The notes below the pieces were generated by a model, which worked only from the letters and a program-made list of their open reading frames with translations, was not told where the DNA came from and did not search any database. Made by a program: the position numbers and the translations under genes. A DNA stretch of 64,000 nt, taken from CAYOWK01 sp964407665. Its GTDB lineage: Bacteria > Pseudomonadota > Alphaproteobacteria > Caulobacterales > Hyphomonadaceae. This document shows, in pieces, positions 7,477 to 16,599 of this stretch (positions within the stretch are counted from its first letter, which is position 1; each line of letters starts with the position of its first letter). Where the stretch lies: NCBI GenBank assembly GCA_964407665.1, contig CAYOWK010000005.1, positions 1 to 64,000 on the forward strand. The letters run 5' to 3'.

Positions 7477-9381
7477 ATGTTCCCGCTGCATGCAGCGCGT
7501 GTGGGGAAGACAGGGGAGAAAGCGGCGGTGTCTGGCAGGGACGAAGCAGGTGGCGACCGCGCGGGGGCCGCTGACAGCGGGCTGTCGCGCCTGCTCTGGT
7601 ATGCAACCGGACTGTCGGCCGCCGCAGCCCTGGCGCTCGCATTCGCCGGCTGGACCCTCGAATACTCCTGGGCAGGTCACCAGGACGCCCTGCCGCGCCC
7701 CGATGGCAAGCCGCTTGACGGTTGGGCCCTGTGGACGGAGGTCGCCTCGCGCACGCTCTACGTCCTTTTCCTGTCGGACATCTATACCGGCCTTGCCGCC
7801 AGCGTGGGAAATCCGACCGCGCGGCTTCTGCTTGAGGTCGCCCGCACGCTGGGCGCCGCCTTTGCCGCCCTGGCCGCGACACGGATCCTGTTCTTTGCAG
7901 CTGCGACGCGCCTGTCCGAATGGCGCATCAGGGGAAAGAAGGCGCATGTCATAGCCATCGGATCGGGTCCGGCGGCTCGCGAGTATGCGGTTGCCGCTGG
8001 CAAGGGACGGACGGTGCATATCGAGGACGGTGTGGAGAGCACGGTCGGCGCGCATGCGCGGCTCAGACGCGCGGGCCCACTCAGCCATCAGCTCCGGTCG
8101 GCCGGTGTAGGACGGGCCAAGCGGCTGATTGTGGACGAGGGGGATGACGCCGCAACATGGAACACGGCCCAGCAGGCCGCGCGGCTCTATCCGCAGTTAC
8201 AGGTCATCGCCCATATTCAGGACCAGTGGTTGTCGGAGCGGCTGGCTCGCGCCGATCAGACAACCCGGCTCAGGGCCTTCTCATACGCTGGCGGCGTGGC
8301 GCGTCAGGTCATGCTGGCTCATCCGCCATTCCTGCTGGCCAGGGCCATGGCGGCGCCGTCCCAGCACATCCTGATCCACGGCTTTGGCGATGTCGGGCAG
8401 GCCTTGCTGCGCGAGTTCATGGTGACGTCGATGGGGCCGGAACCGGCGCCCCTGATGGTCACCGTCATCGACCGCAATGCCGATGCGCTCGAAGCAGAAT
8501 TCGAGGGCCGTCATCCCGGGCTCGCAGCTTTTGCCGACATTCGGTTTCTCAGGGGTGATCTGCGCATCAGCGATCAGACGATCGAGGCTGCGGTAAGGGC
8601 CCGAAACGCGAAAGCCGAGATTTGCGCGGCCTATGTCGCCAGCTCGCGGGAAACAAGTTCGGTGCTGGGCGTGGCGGCCGCCCTGCGGGATCGGGCCGCT
8701 CGCCTTGATCTGTTCCGTTCCCCCATCTTCGTCTGCGCGGATCATGGCGCCGGCTTGCCGCGTGTCGATCAGGGGGCCGGACGGCTCGGGGCGCTGGAAG
8801 CAGACATCAAGGTGCGAGCGGCACAACTGTCCAGTGCGCAGCAGGACGCCAAGCTATGTGATCTGCGTCTCGTCGGTTTCGGGTCGTGGCGCGACGCTCT
8901 GGATGGGGCCGGCCTGTTCGAACCGGACCTCGACGGAGCGGCGCAAGCCTTTCACGACGCCTACAGGAAGAACTCGTCCTACCCAGCGCCAGAGTGGAAG
9001 AGCCTTTCCGAAGATTTCAGGGTCTCGAACCGAAGGGCGGCAGCGCACATCCGCGCCAAGGCGGCGGCGGCGGGCTTCGATCTCAACAGCTGGCTCGAGT
9101 CCGGGAAGGGGCCGCGCCTGTCACACCAGCTTCCGAAGGCGGCCTCGAGTTTTCCCGAAGGCGACCGGATCTTTGAGCGCAGGATGGCCGAGCTCGAGCA
9201 TACCCGCTGGGCGATCGATCGGGTGCTTGATGGCTGGAGCTACGGTCCGGTTCGCGACAACATTGCGCGGAAGCAGCCGTTGCTTGTTCCCTTTTCCAAG
9301 CTGGACCAGACCGAGCGGGACAAGGATACGGCGGTCGTGACCGTTACCCGGACAATCCTGCAGGCGCAGGGCGAAGTCTGA
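7477..9381 (+). CDS. Membrane protein with tandem TrkA-N/RCK-like domains and C-terminal RyR domain
   Basis: 634 residues. A membrane helix lies at about 38-60 and a second at about 118-142, with a short hydrophobic segment between (93-110) placed like a pore loop but lacking a GYG selectivity filter. Two Rossmann-like nucleotide-binding domains follow, starting HVIAIGSGPAAR (157) and HILIHGFGDVGQALL (297), the arrangement of channels gated by paired RCK domains. The C-terminus (about 565-630) is an RyR domain: HTRWAIDRVLDGWSYG and QPLLVPFSKLDQTERDKD. It is divergent from the lysozyme/protease/RyR genes with 98 bases between start codons. GTG 7528, preceded by AGGGGAGAA, is a credible later start that removes 17 residues. 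Likely a ligand-sensing membrane component; conduction is not shown by the sequence. Confidence 0.75.
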   Translation: MFPLHAARVGKTGEKAAVSGRDEAGGDRAGAADSGLSRLLWYATGLSAAAALALAFAGWTLEYSWAGHQDALPRPDGKPLDGWALWTEVASRTLYVLFLSDIYTGLAASVGNPTARLLLEVARTLGAAFAALAATRILFFAAATRLSEWRIRGKKAHVIAIGSGPAAREYAVAAGKGRTVHIEDGVESTVGAHARLRRAGPLSHQLRSAGVGRAKRLIVDEGDDAATWNTAQQAARLYPQLQVIAHIQDQWLSERLARADQTTRLRAFSYAGGVARQVMLAHPPFLLARAMAAPSQHILIHGFGDVGQALLREFMVTSMGPEPAPLMVTVIDRNADALEAEFEGRHPGLAAFADIRFLRGDLRISDQTIEAAVRARNAKAEICAAYVASSRETSSVLGVAAALRDRAARLDLFRSPIFVCADHGAGLPRVDQGAGRLGALEADIKVRAAQLSSAQQDAKLCDLRLVGFGSWRDALDGAGLFEPDLDGAAQAFHDAYRKNSSYPAPEWKSLSEDFRVSNRRAAAHIRAKAAAAGFDLNSWLESGKGPRLSHQLPKAASSFPEGDRIFERRMAELEHTRWAIDRVLDGWSYGPVRDNIARKQPLLVPFSKLDQTERDKDTAVVTVTRTILQAQGEV

Positions 9382-9398
9382 AGGGTTGTTTCAGGCCG

Positions 9399-9635
9399 TC
9401 AGGCGACGCGGCGGATGAAAGGACGGCCCGATGTGCGGGCGGGGGCCTGAGTCGATTCTTCGGCGATCTGGTGGAACATGGTGCGGGTGTCCATGCCGAA
9501 TGTATCGAGGGCGTTCATTGCCGCCTCGAGATCGCCCATGGCGTAGCGCCACATTGGCACGCCCTCGACGCGTTCGTCAGGGTTCTCTCCGAGAAGAGCG
9601 CAGTATCTGCGGGCAAGTTGCTCGTACATCGTCAT
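9399..9635 (-). CDS. Small conserved-looking protein of unknown function
   Basis: 78-residue soluble protein with an amphipathic N-terminal helix (MYEQLARRYCALLGE), a Trp/Tyr-containing middle (VPMWRYAMGDLEAAMNAL) and a basic C-terminal tail (SGRPFIRRVA). GGGGACGGA lies just before the ATG. Convergent with the RyR/RCK-like membrane gene (17-base gap) and divergent from the TetR gene. I do not recognise a family. The protein-like amino-acid composition and a ribosome binding site support it being real. Confidence 0.5.
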   Translation of the reverse strand: MTMYEQLARRYCALLGENPDERVEGVPMWRYAMGDLEAAMNALDTFGMDTRTMFHQIAEESTQAPARTSGRPFIRRVA

Positions 9636-9693
9636 TGGTCCGTCCCCATGAGACCTATACGTCTTGGGTCAGCAAGCCTCGGGCCATCTGGCT

Positions 9694-9711
9694 GGGATTT
9701 TCGTTAATCCC
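9694..9711. promoter_or_regulatory. Possible operator upstream of the TetR gene
   Basis: Perfect inverted repeat GGGATT-TTCGTT-AATCCC, lying 75 bases before the proposed start of the tandem TetR regulator. TetR proteins usually bind short palindromes in their own promoter. No T-tract follows, so a terminator is less likely. Assignment as the autoregulatory site is inference. Confidence 0.25.
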
Positions 9712-9785
9712 GGGTTACGACGCGCGAAATGTTGCGTTCTGGCGGAATGGGGTATCCACTATCTGCCAGTAGCCGAGGAATACGC

Positions 9786-11039
9786 GTGTCCGATATCGAC
9801 GACTTCAGGAAGCCGGGCGGGGAGGAGCCGCCCGCAGGCCGGGCCGCAGATCGCTTCGAACGCCGCCGCACCGAGATCGTGGCCGCAGCCGTGCCGCTGA
9901 TGAACGCCGAAGGCTTCAAGGGTATGCGCCTTACGGCTGTGGCCGAGCTGATCGGCCTGCGTTCGACAGGCGTGACCTACTATTTCCCGCGCAAGGAAGA
10001 TCTCGCGGTGGCCTGCATCGAGTCCGGCCTCGTGCTGTTTCACGGCTTCATCGACGAGTCGGAACGTCAGCCGACCATCGCCGCACGCGTGACGAAGCTG
10101 GTGGCTGCCTATGTCGAGTATGACGCCGCCGTGCGGCGTGGGGAGGCGCCTCCGCTGGCTTCATTCGCCCCGATCCGCTCGCTGGAGAGCGAGCAGTTCG
10201 AGAGGATGTCCGAGGCCTATTCAACCCTGTTTCGCCGGGTGCGCTCCCTGTTCGAGGGCCCCGAGCTGGAGGGGCTGCCGCGCACGGCCCTGTCTCTCCG
10301 GACGCTCATGCTGCTCGAGCAGCTCTACTGGGCGAGCAGCTGGCTGGGCGATGTCGATCTCGATGAGTTTCCCCGCATCGCCGAACGCCTGTCGGATGTG
10401 ATGCTTCACGGCCTGGCGGCAGAGGGCTCCGGTTTTGCGCCGGGGCTTCTGACGGTGAACCCTCCCGTCGCCGACGCCGACGCTGCGAAGGAGAGTTTCC
10501 TGAGGGCCGCCACGCGGGAGATCAACCGGGTCGGCTATCACGGGGCGTCGGTGGACCGGATCGCGGCCAGCCTCAACCTGACCAAGGGCGCCTTCTATCA
10601 CTACAACGAAGCCAAGGACGATCTGGTGGCGGAATGTTTCCGCCGCACCTTCGATCTCGTGCGCCGGACCAAGCTGGCGGTGAAGGAGAAGGAGGGCAGC
10701 GAATGGTGGCGGATGAGCACGGCCGTGAACTCGCTGATTGCCTTCCAGATCAGCGATGAGGGCCCCTTGATGCGTACCCGGGCCCTGTCCTCGCTGCCTC
10801 GGGAATACCAGCGGGAAATCCTCGATCAGACCTACCGCTCGACGCGGTCGTTTTCGGCCATGGTCTCGGACTGCCTGGCCGAAGGCAGCGTGCGGCCAAT
10901 CGATCAGGCGATCGGCGCGACCGTGCTCGCGGCTGGCATCAACGCCGCCGCCGACATGCGCGACTGGCGCGCCCCGCTGGACGACACCTATCCCGCCGCC
11001 TACGTGCGCCCGCTGCTGTACGGTTTCCTTTCGCGCTGA
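9786..11039 (+). CDS. Tandem TetR-type transcriptional regulator
   Basis: 417 residues made of two TetR units in one chain. Unit 1 has a DNA-binding helix-turn-helix RRTEIVAAAVPLMNAEGFKG...LTAVAELIGL followed by GVTYYFPRKEDL (about 25-85). Unit 2 repeats the pattern with ATREINRVGYHGASVDRIAA and LTKGAFYHYNEAKDDLVAEC (about 240-290). Each is followed by a helical ligand-binding region. A monomer could thus bind DNA like a normal TetR dimer. I start at GTG 9786 because GAGGAA lies a few bases upstream; an in-frame ATG at 9729 has none. It is convergent with the TonB-dependent receptor gene and may control it or itself; the ligand is unknown. Confidence 0.85.
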   Translation: MSDIDDFRKPGGEEPPAGRAADRFERRRTEIVAAAVPLMNAEGFKGMRLTAVAELIGLRSTGVTYYFPRKEDLAVACIESGLVLFHGFIDESERQPTIAARVTKLVAAYVEYDAAVRRGEAPPLASFAPIRSLESEQFERMSEAYSTLFRRVRSLFEGPELEGLPRTALSLRTLMLLEQLYWASSWLGDVDLDEFPRIAERLSDVMLHGLAAEGSGFAPGLLTVNPPVADADAAKESFLRAATREINRVGYHGASVDRIAASLNLTKGAFYHYNEAKDDLVAECFRRTFDLVRRTKLAVKEKEGSEWWRMSTAVNSLIAFQISDEGPLMRTRALSSLPREYQREILDQTYRSTRSFSAMVSDCLAEGSVRPIDQAIGATVLAAGINAAADMRDWRAPLDDTYPAAYVRPLLYGFLSR

Positions 11040-11092
11040 GGGCGGGAGCGGGGTTCCGCCTCCGGCTCTAACGAATGCTTCCACCGTAAACG

Positions 11093-11126
11093 AAAAACGC
11101 TAGCCCTTTGGGGGCTAGCGTTTCCC
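11093..11126. terminator. Bidirectional intrinsic terminator between TetR and TonB-receptor genes
   Basis: A 12-bp perfect stem, AAACGCTAGCCC (11095-11106) with GGGCTAGCGTTT (11112-11123), around a 5-base loop. On the minus strand the stem runs straight into TTTTT, the classic form, so it best serves the receptor gene ending at 11147. The plus strand has a shorter T-run for the TetR gene. Confidence 0.9.
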
Positions 11127-11146
11127 TATTCACGTTTGGCTGCGCC

Positions 11147-13819
11147 TCAGTAGTGGAAGAGCAGATCGATGCCGTAGGTGCGCGGCAGCGAGAAGTTTTG
11201 GGTCTGATAACGACCGGAATCCTGAACCCGGAAGTTGTTGGCGGAGAAGCTTGTGGCCTGATCCTCATCCAGAACGTTGCGGACCCAGGCCGTGACCTGG
11301 AACATGCCGTCAGACGAGTACCAGTTCAGGCGCGTGTCGAGGTTGTCGTAGGCCGGCGCCTCCTCAAGCTCGTTGTTGAAGAAGGTATCGTAGAATGAGT
11401 CACGCCAGGAGTAGCTGACGGTCGGCAGGAAGTACGAACCGTCCTCCATGTCGAAGCGGTAGGAACCCGTAAGGGATACCTTGTGCTCCGGCGACTGCGG
11501 CAATGTGTTGCCTTCCACAAGACGCGTCCGCAGCGGGTCAACGAACACATTGGCGGTAGCGCTGCAGGTCACTTGGGTGCCGGGCGTGGCGCCGACGCAA
11601 CGCGGGTTGCGTGAGGCGTCCACATACCTGCCCGACTCTTTCACTTCTGCATGGAGATAGGCGTAGGTGAAGCCAATGTTGAGCGGCTCGATAGGGCTCC
11701 AGTTGCTTTCGAGTTCGAACCCGTAAGTCTCGGCTTTCGGGACGTTCACGAATGCGGTCGATGTCGTTGAACCGGTTGTTCCCTGTTCGCCCTGGATAAC
11801 CGTCAGCGGGGCCTGGAAGTCTGTATAGTTGTAGAAGAACAGCGCCGCATTGGTCGTGAGGTTCGCCGCCCTCCAGTCCTGCTTCCAGCCGCCCTCGATG
11901 GCGTCAACGAACTCCGCGTTCGTGTAGGGGTTCGGGTTGAAACCGAGGTTGTTGAAGCCGCCAGACTTGTAGCCACGCGAGTACTTGGCGAACATCAGAG
12001 CATCCAGCGTCGGCCGGTATTCGACGCTGGCTGTTCCCGTGATCGCTTCCCAGCTGCCCTTCAGCCGACGGCGGGCAACGCCCTCGTTGTCGTAGGTGAT
12101 CGTCGGACCCGGCGTCGTCGCCTGTGTGTAGGCGATCCGGGTGTAGTTCAGGTAATCGACGCCACAGATGATGTAGCAGGCGAGGAAGGCCTCCTCGGCA
12201 GAATCCTTGACGTCCTTGGACCAGCGCAGGCCAGCGGCGACCTTCCACTGGTCATTGAACGTGTAGTCGGCCTGGCCGAAGACACCGTAGGCGTTGAACA
12301 GGCTGGTGTTCGAGAAGCGCTGCACTTCGCGGTCCGGGTTGGCGACGCGGCCGAGGACGGAGTCAATGTAGAAATCCGCCAGTGGCTCGTCGCGCAGGTA
12401 CTGGACCTGGCCCGGTTGCTTGGAGTTTTCCTGGTACTGATAGGCGCCGGCGATCCACTGCAGCGGACCGTCGGTCGTCGAGATCAGGTTGATCTCGTTC
12501 GAGAAGAACGCCCGGCTTTCTTCGTAGCTGTTGGTGTTGGACGGACGAAGCGTGCGGGTGCGGGTGCCCGTGATGCAGCCCTGGGCCACGGCGGGCAGGG
12601 GGTTGCCGGCGAGCGGGTAGCCGAGGGCCGCCGCTGTTCCGGCACAGGCTGCGACCGGAGCCACGCTGCTGACAGCGTTGTACGTCACCGAGGTGATCGG
12701 CGTGCCGTCGCCGTCCGTCTCCAGACGATAGGCGTAGTACGCATAACCGCCAACGTACTTGATGTCGAACGGACCGGCTTCGTAGATCGCCTCGAGGGTG
12801 AAATCGTCATAGCCGTCGAGCTGCGCGATTGAGGCGACGTTTGTGTTGTAGGCGTGTTCGCCGCTCGTGGCGTACGGGTTGTCGCGCCGGTTGCCGCCCT
12901 GGGTGACGGAAATGATCGACGGGTTGTTGCCGAAGCCAAACGCGCCGTTGGGCGTGATGCCGCCGGAGCTGAACTGGACAGCGTTGGAAACGTTGGTCAG
13001 GAACGGCGCGGTGCCGAAACCAGCGGTACGGCCGCCCGGAGGGCCAGCTTTTTCATAGTCGGTGTCCGTGGTTTTCATCCACCAGGTGAAGCGGTCGCCG
13101 ATATCGCCTTCCAGTTGGAGTTCCAGATACTCGTCGTTGATCTCCCAGCCTTCAGTCTCGCCGGTGCCGTAGTTGAAATCGATACCGTCGCGGTTTTCCT
13201 TGAGGCCGGCGACGCGGTAACGCAGCCAGTCAGTGATCGGACCGGAGAGGCCGACGCCGATTTTCTTGGCTCCGTAGTTGCCGGCTCCGAACAGGGCGTC
13301 GGCCTTGAAGTCGTCGGTCGGGCGCTTCGAGATGGTGTTGATGGCGCCGCCGATGGCGTTGCGGCCGTAGAGCGTGCCCTGGGGGCCGCGCAGGACCTCG
13401 ACGCGGTCGATCAGAAGAGGGTCCTTGCCGGCGTTGACGGCGAAGGCGGTGTAGATGCCGTCATTGTAGTTGGCGACGCCCGGGTCGGCGCCGAAGCTGT
13501 TCGAGAGACGGCCGATGCCGCGGAGCGTCACGCGCTCGTTGCCAGGGGTGTAAGACAGGCCGGGCGTGACGTTCGTGAGGTCGGTCACCGAGATGACGCC
13601 GAACTCCTGCTTGCTTTCGGCGCTCAGTGCGGTGATCGCGACCGCGATGTCCTGAACGTTCTCTTCGCGCTTGTTGGCGGTGACGATGATCGTCTCGCGT
13701 TCGCGCGGCGCGGGAGCAGCCTGGTTGGCTGCCGGTGCGGTCTGTTCTTGCGCCATTGCTGGCAAAGCCACGCCCAAGGCCATCAGGCTCACGAGCGAAT
13801 AGCGGTATGCATGCGTCAT
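11147..13819 (-). CDS. TonB-dependent outer membrane receptor
   Basis: 890 residues. Signal peptide about 1-24 (YRYSLVSLMALGVALPAMAQ, cleaved after AMA). A TonB box-like ETIIVTANK at about 43-51 is followed by the plug domain (VQDIAVAITALSA, ERVTLRGIGR, VLRGPQGTLYGRNAIGGAIN) and a long 22-strand-type barrel ending in TYGIDLLFHY, with the C-terminal aromatic residue needed for Bam insertion. Such receptors import siderophores, cobalamin, glycans or aromatic compounds using proton motive force; the substrate cannot be told here. ATG 13819 is chosen because GGGAGGA precedes it and the signal peptide starts there. A terminator at 11093-11126 follows the gene. Confidence 0.93.
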   Translation of the reverse strand: MTHAYRYSLVSLMALGVALPAMAQEQTAPAANQAAPAPRERETIIVTANKREENVQDIAVAITALSAESKQEFGVISVTDLTNVTPGLSYTPGNERVTLRGIGRLSNSFGADPGVANYNDGIYTAFAVNAGKDPLLIDRVEVLRGPQGTLYGRNAIGGAINTISKRPTDDFKADALFGAGNYGAKKIGVGLSGPITDWLRYRVAGLKENRDGIDFNYGTGETEGWEINDEYLELQLEGDIGDRFTWWMKTTDTDYEKAGPPGGRTAGFGTAPFLTNVSNAVQFSSGGITPNGAFGFGNNPSIISVTQGGNRRDNPYATSGEHAYNTNVASIAQLDGYDDFTLEAIYEAGPFDIKYVGGYAYYAYRLETDGDGTPITSVTYNAVSSVAPVAACAGTAAALGYPLAGNPLPAVAQGCITGTRTRTLRPSNTNSYEESRAFFSNEINLISTTDGPLQWIAGAYQYQENSKQPGQVQYLRDEPLADFYIDSVLGRVANPDREVQRFSNTSLFNAYGVFGQADYTFNDQWKVAAGLRWSKDVKDSAEEAFLACYIICGVDYLNYTRIAYTQATTPGPTITYDNEGVARRRLKGSWEAITGTASVEYRPTLDALMFAKYSRGYKSGGFNNLGFNPNPYTNAEFVDAIEGGWKQDWRAANLTTNAALFFYNYTDFQAPLTVIQGEQGTTGSTTSTAFVNVPKAETYGFELESNWSPIEPLNIGFTYAYLHAEVKESGRYVDASRNPRCVGATPGTQVTCSATANVFVDPLRTRLVEGNTLPQSPEHKVSLTGSYRFDMEDGSYFLPTVSYSWRDSFYDTFFNNELEEAPAYDNLDTRLNWYSSDGMFQVTAWVRNVLDEDQATSFSANNFRVQDSGRYQTQNFSLPRTYGIDLLFHY

Positions 13820-14118
13820 ATGACGCGTCCTCCCTCTGGTGCGTATTCTCCCTCGCCCCCTGTACGTGCAGGTAGGCTGACTCGTTCGAAACTGCGGTTT
13901 GTTTGCCCGCGCGTCAACAGGGTTCGTTTCGAATGTTGAAATGTGCAGCCCGCAAGCCACGGTGGCTGTATCTGCGGAGAATTCACACAGCGCGCTGCCC
14001 GGAGCCACTAACCTGACAGCGTCAAACTGAAGAATCGGTATGTTGCGGGTGCGAGAAACTGGCCAAGGTTACGGTTAGCGGTGGCGAGGATTGCGCGAAT
14101 CCCCTTGTTGCCCCTGCG

Positions 14119-16557
14119 TCACGTCCCACGCGGCTTTGCGCGGGACGTTGGGGCTGCGGCGCCCGGGTCGTCCGGCCAGGGGTGCTTGGGGTAGCGGCCG
14201 CGCAGGTCTTTCCTGACGTCCGGATATCCTGTCCGCCAGAAACCCGGCAGATCCCGCGTGACGGCCACTGGCCGGTAGGCCGGGGACAGCAGGGAGAGAG
14301 TCAGAGGGGCCCGGCCCCCGGCGACCGTGGGGTGCGTGGAGAGGCCGAACGCCTCCTGAACCTTGCACTCGGCGGCGGGCCGGGACTGGCCCGAGTAGTC
14401 GACAGGAACGCGCTTGCCGACCGGCGTCTCCCACGCGGTTGGCGCCAGGCGGTCGATCTCGCGCGGAAGCGGCCAAGGCAGCATGGCGCCGGCGGCGGCG
14501 GCAAGCTGGGGGCCTGAGACCTCCGACAGGGGCCGGCTGCCTGAGCAGAGCGGACCGAGCCACGACTCTAGAGACTCCATGAGGGACGCGTCGAAACCCG
14601 AAGGCCAGGGGTCGCCCAGGACTTCGGCCAGAAAATCGACCCTCGCAATCAGGGCGTTCAGGGTTTCCGCGCCCGGAAGGATCGAGAAGCCGTTCGCCCG
14701 CACCGCTTCGGCCATGGCTGCGGCGACGACATCCGCAGACGGTTTCGACAGGGGCTGGGAGTCCAGAACGATCGCCCCGAGCGTGCGGGTCCGGCGGGCG
14801 CGGACCGTCCCGGACGCTGGATCGAACTCGGCGACGTCGCGGGTTTCGATGCCGCCGCTGGCCAGCGCGTCGGATGCGTCCAGCCGCGCTGCAAGCGTGA
14901 TCCGCAGGTCGGCCCCGCCGCCAGACACGTCTGCGACCGCCAGCCACGGCTCCTTCGCGAGCGGATCGGTCTCGTCGACCATGGCGCCGCGGCCCCCGGC
15001 CATCAGGAAGCGGCCGGGCGATCCCGGGCGAGCGCGGGCGATCCGTTCCGGGAAGGCTTCGGCGAGAATGACAGCCGGGTCGGCGGTGTCCGTGGGGCCG
15101 CCCCCGCCCCAGCGCCGGGCGAGGTCCTTCATGCCCCGGCTGCGCGGGTCGCCGCCCGACCGGAAGCGGAACAGGCGATCGGCGATGTCGGTCGAGCGTC
15201 CCCCAAGGTCGTGCTCGGACAGCAGCGCCGCCAGCTCGGCGGCCATCGCGCGCTCGGGGCCCGCGGATGCGCCCGCTACCATCATCGCGAGCCGCGGCGC
15301 GAGCGGATAATCCGAGATGCGACGGCCGCGTTCCGTGAGCTGGTCTGTCTCATCGAGGACGCCATGGCGTTTCAGCAGCACGGTGGCTGCGTCCCAGGCC
15401 GGGCGGGGCGGCGGCGTCAGCCACTGCAGGTCATCCGGCGAGCGCGCGCCCCATCTGGCGACGTCCAGCCGGAGTCCGGACAGGTCCGCCTGCTGGATCT
15501 CGGGCGAGGGGGCGGCCTTGAAGCCCTGCATCTCCGCCTGCCGCCAGAGGCGATAGCAGACGCCTGCCTCCGTCCGGCCGGCGCGGCCGCGCCGCTGGTC
15601 AGCGTTGGCGACGGCGACGCGCACGGTTTCCAGCCGCGAAGCTCCGAGCGACGCATCAAAGCGGGGAACGCGCGCGAATCCGGCGTCGACGACGACCCTC
15701 ACGCCTTCGATTGTGAGTGAGCTTTCGGCCACATCGGTCGAAAGAACGACCTTGCGGCGTCCCGGTCCGGCAGGGGCGATCGCGGCTGTCTGTTCGGCGG
15801 GCGACAGGGCGCCGTACAGCATCCGCACCTCGACATTTGCGGGCAGGCCGGTGAGCCGTTCTGCGGTGCGGCGAATTTCGGCCGCGCCCGGCAGAAACAC
15901 AAGGATCGACCCGGGCTGCTCAGCGACCGCCTGCCGAACGGCGGTGGCGACCTGATCCTCGAGACGCTGGCGGGCGTCATAACCAAGATAAACGGTCTCG
16001 ACCGGCCAGGCGCGCCCGTCGCTCCGGACCAGCGGCGCGTCAAGGAAGCCGTTCTCGAGTTCTGGCGGCAAGGTCGCCGACATCAGGACAATCCGCAGGT
16101 CCTCGCGCAGCACGGACTGGGCGTCGAGCACGAAGGCCAGCCCCTCGTCCCCATCGAGCGACCGTTCGTGCACCTCGTCGAACAGGACCGCCGAAATGCC
16201 GTCCAGCGCCGGATCGGACAGCACCATGCGGGTGAAGACGCCTTCGGTGACGACCTCGATCCGGGCGTCCCGGGATGTGCGGACGTCAAGCCGCGACCGC
16301 AGGCCGATGGTCTGTCCGACGCGCTGCCCGAGCGTTTCGGCCATGCGCTCCGCCGCCGCCCTGGCGGCGATCCTGCGGGGGACGACCAGAATGATCTTTC
16401 CCGATTGCGACCACTCGTCCTCCAGCATTGCCAGCGGCGCGCGCGTCGTCTTCCCGGCGCCGGGCGGGGCCGTGACGATGAGCTGGGTTCCCCCGCGCAG
16501 GGCGGCGCGGATGTCCGGGAGGACGTCCTCGATCGGGAGTGTGGGCGCTGACGGCAT
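14119..16557 (-). CDS. hrpB: ATP-dependent helicase HrpB
   Basis: 812-residue DEAH-type helicase of the HrpB family, the usual length. N-terminal RecA domain: APPGAGKTTRAPLAML (Walker A), FDEVHERSLDGD (DEVH, Walker B), LMSATLPP (motif III). Second RecA domain: LVFLPGAAEIRR, STDVAESSLTIEGV, DQRRGRAGR (motif VI). The C-terminus has the HrpB-specific RDLPGFWRTGYPDVRKDLRG and YPKHPWPDDP. Assumed to remodel RNA or RNA-protein complexes; the exact substrate in alphaproteobacteria is not settled. It is followed on the other side by an unlinked receptor gene and lies 42 bases downstream of the metallophosphoesterase gene, so co-transcription is possible. Confidence 0.95.
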   Translation of the reverse strand: MPSAPTLPIEDVLPDIRAALRGGTQLIVTAPPGAGKTTRAPLAMLEDEWSQSGKIILVVPRRIAARAAAERMAETLGQRVGQTIGLRSRLDVRTSRDARIEVVTEGVFTRMVLSDPALDGISAVLFDEVHERSLDGDEGLAFVLDAQSVLREDLRIVLMSATLPPELENGFLDAPLVRSDGRAWPVETVYLGYDARQRLEDQVATAVRQAVAEQPGSILVFLPGAAEIRRTAERLTGLPANVEVRMLYGALSPAEQTAAIAPAGPGRRKVVLSTDVAESSLTIEGVRVVVDAGFARVPRFDASLGASRLETVRVAVANADQRRGRAGRTEAGVCYRLWRQAEMQGFKAAPSPEIQQADLSGLRLDVARWGARSPDDLQWLTPPPRPAWDAATVLLKRHGVLDETDQLTERGRRISDYPLAPRLAMMVAGASAGPERAMAAELAALLSEHDLGGRSTDIADRLFRFRSGGDPRSRGMKDLARRWGGGGPTDTADPAVILAEAFPERIARARPGSPGRFLMAGGRGAMVDETDPLAKEPWLAVADVSGGGADLRITLAARLDASDALASGGIETRDVAEFDPASGTVRARRTRTLGAIVLDSQPLSKPSADVVAAAMAEAVRANGFSILPGAETLNALIARVDFLAEVLGDPWPSGFDASLMESLESWLGPLCSGSRPLSEVSGPQLAAAAGAMLPWPLPREIDRLAPTAWETPVGKRVPVDYSGQSRPAAECKVQEAFGLSTHPTVAGGRAPLTLSLLSPAYRPVAVTRDLPGFWRTGYPDVRKDLRGRYPKHPWPDDPGAAAPTSRAKPRGT

Positions 16558-16599
16558 GATCGAGCGATTAGCCGCGTGGCCGTAGCCGAGGCAAGCGGC

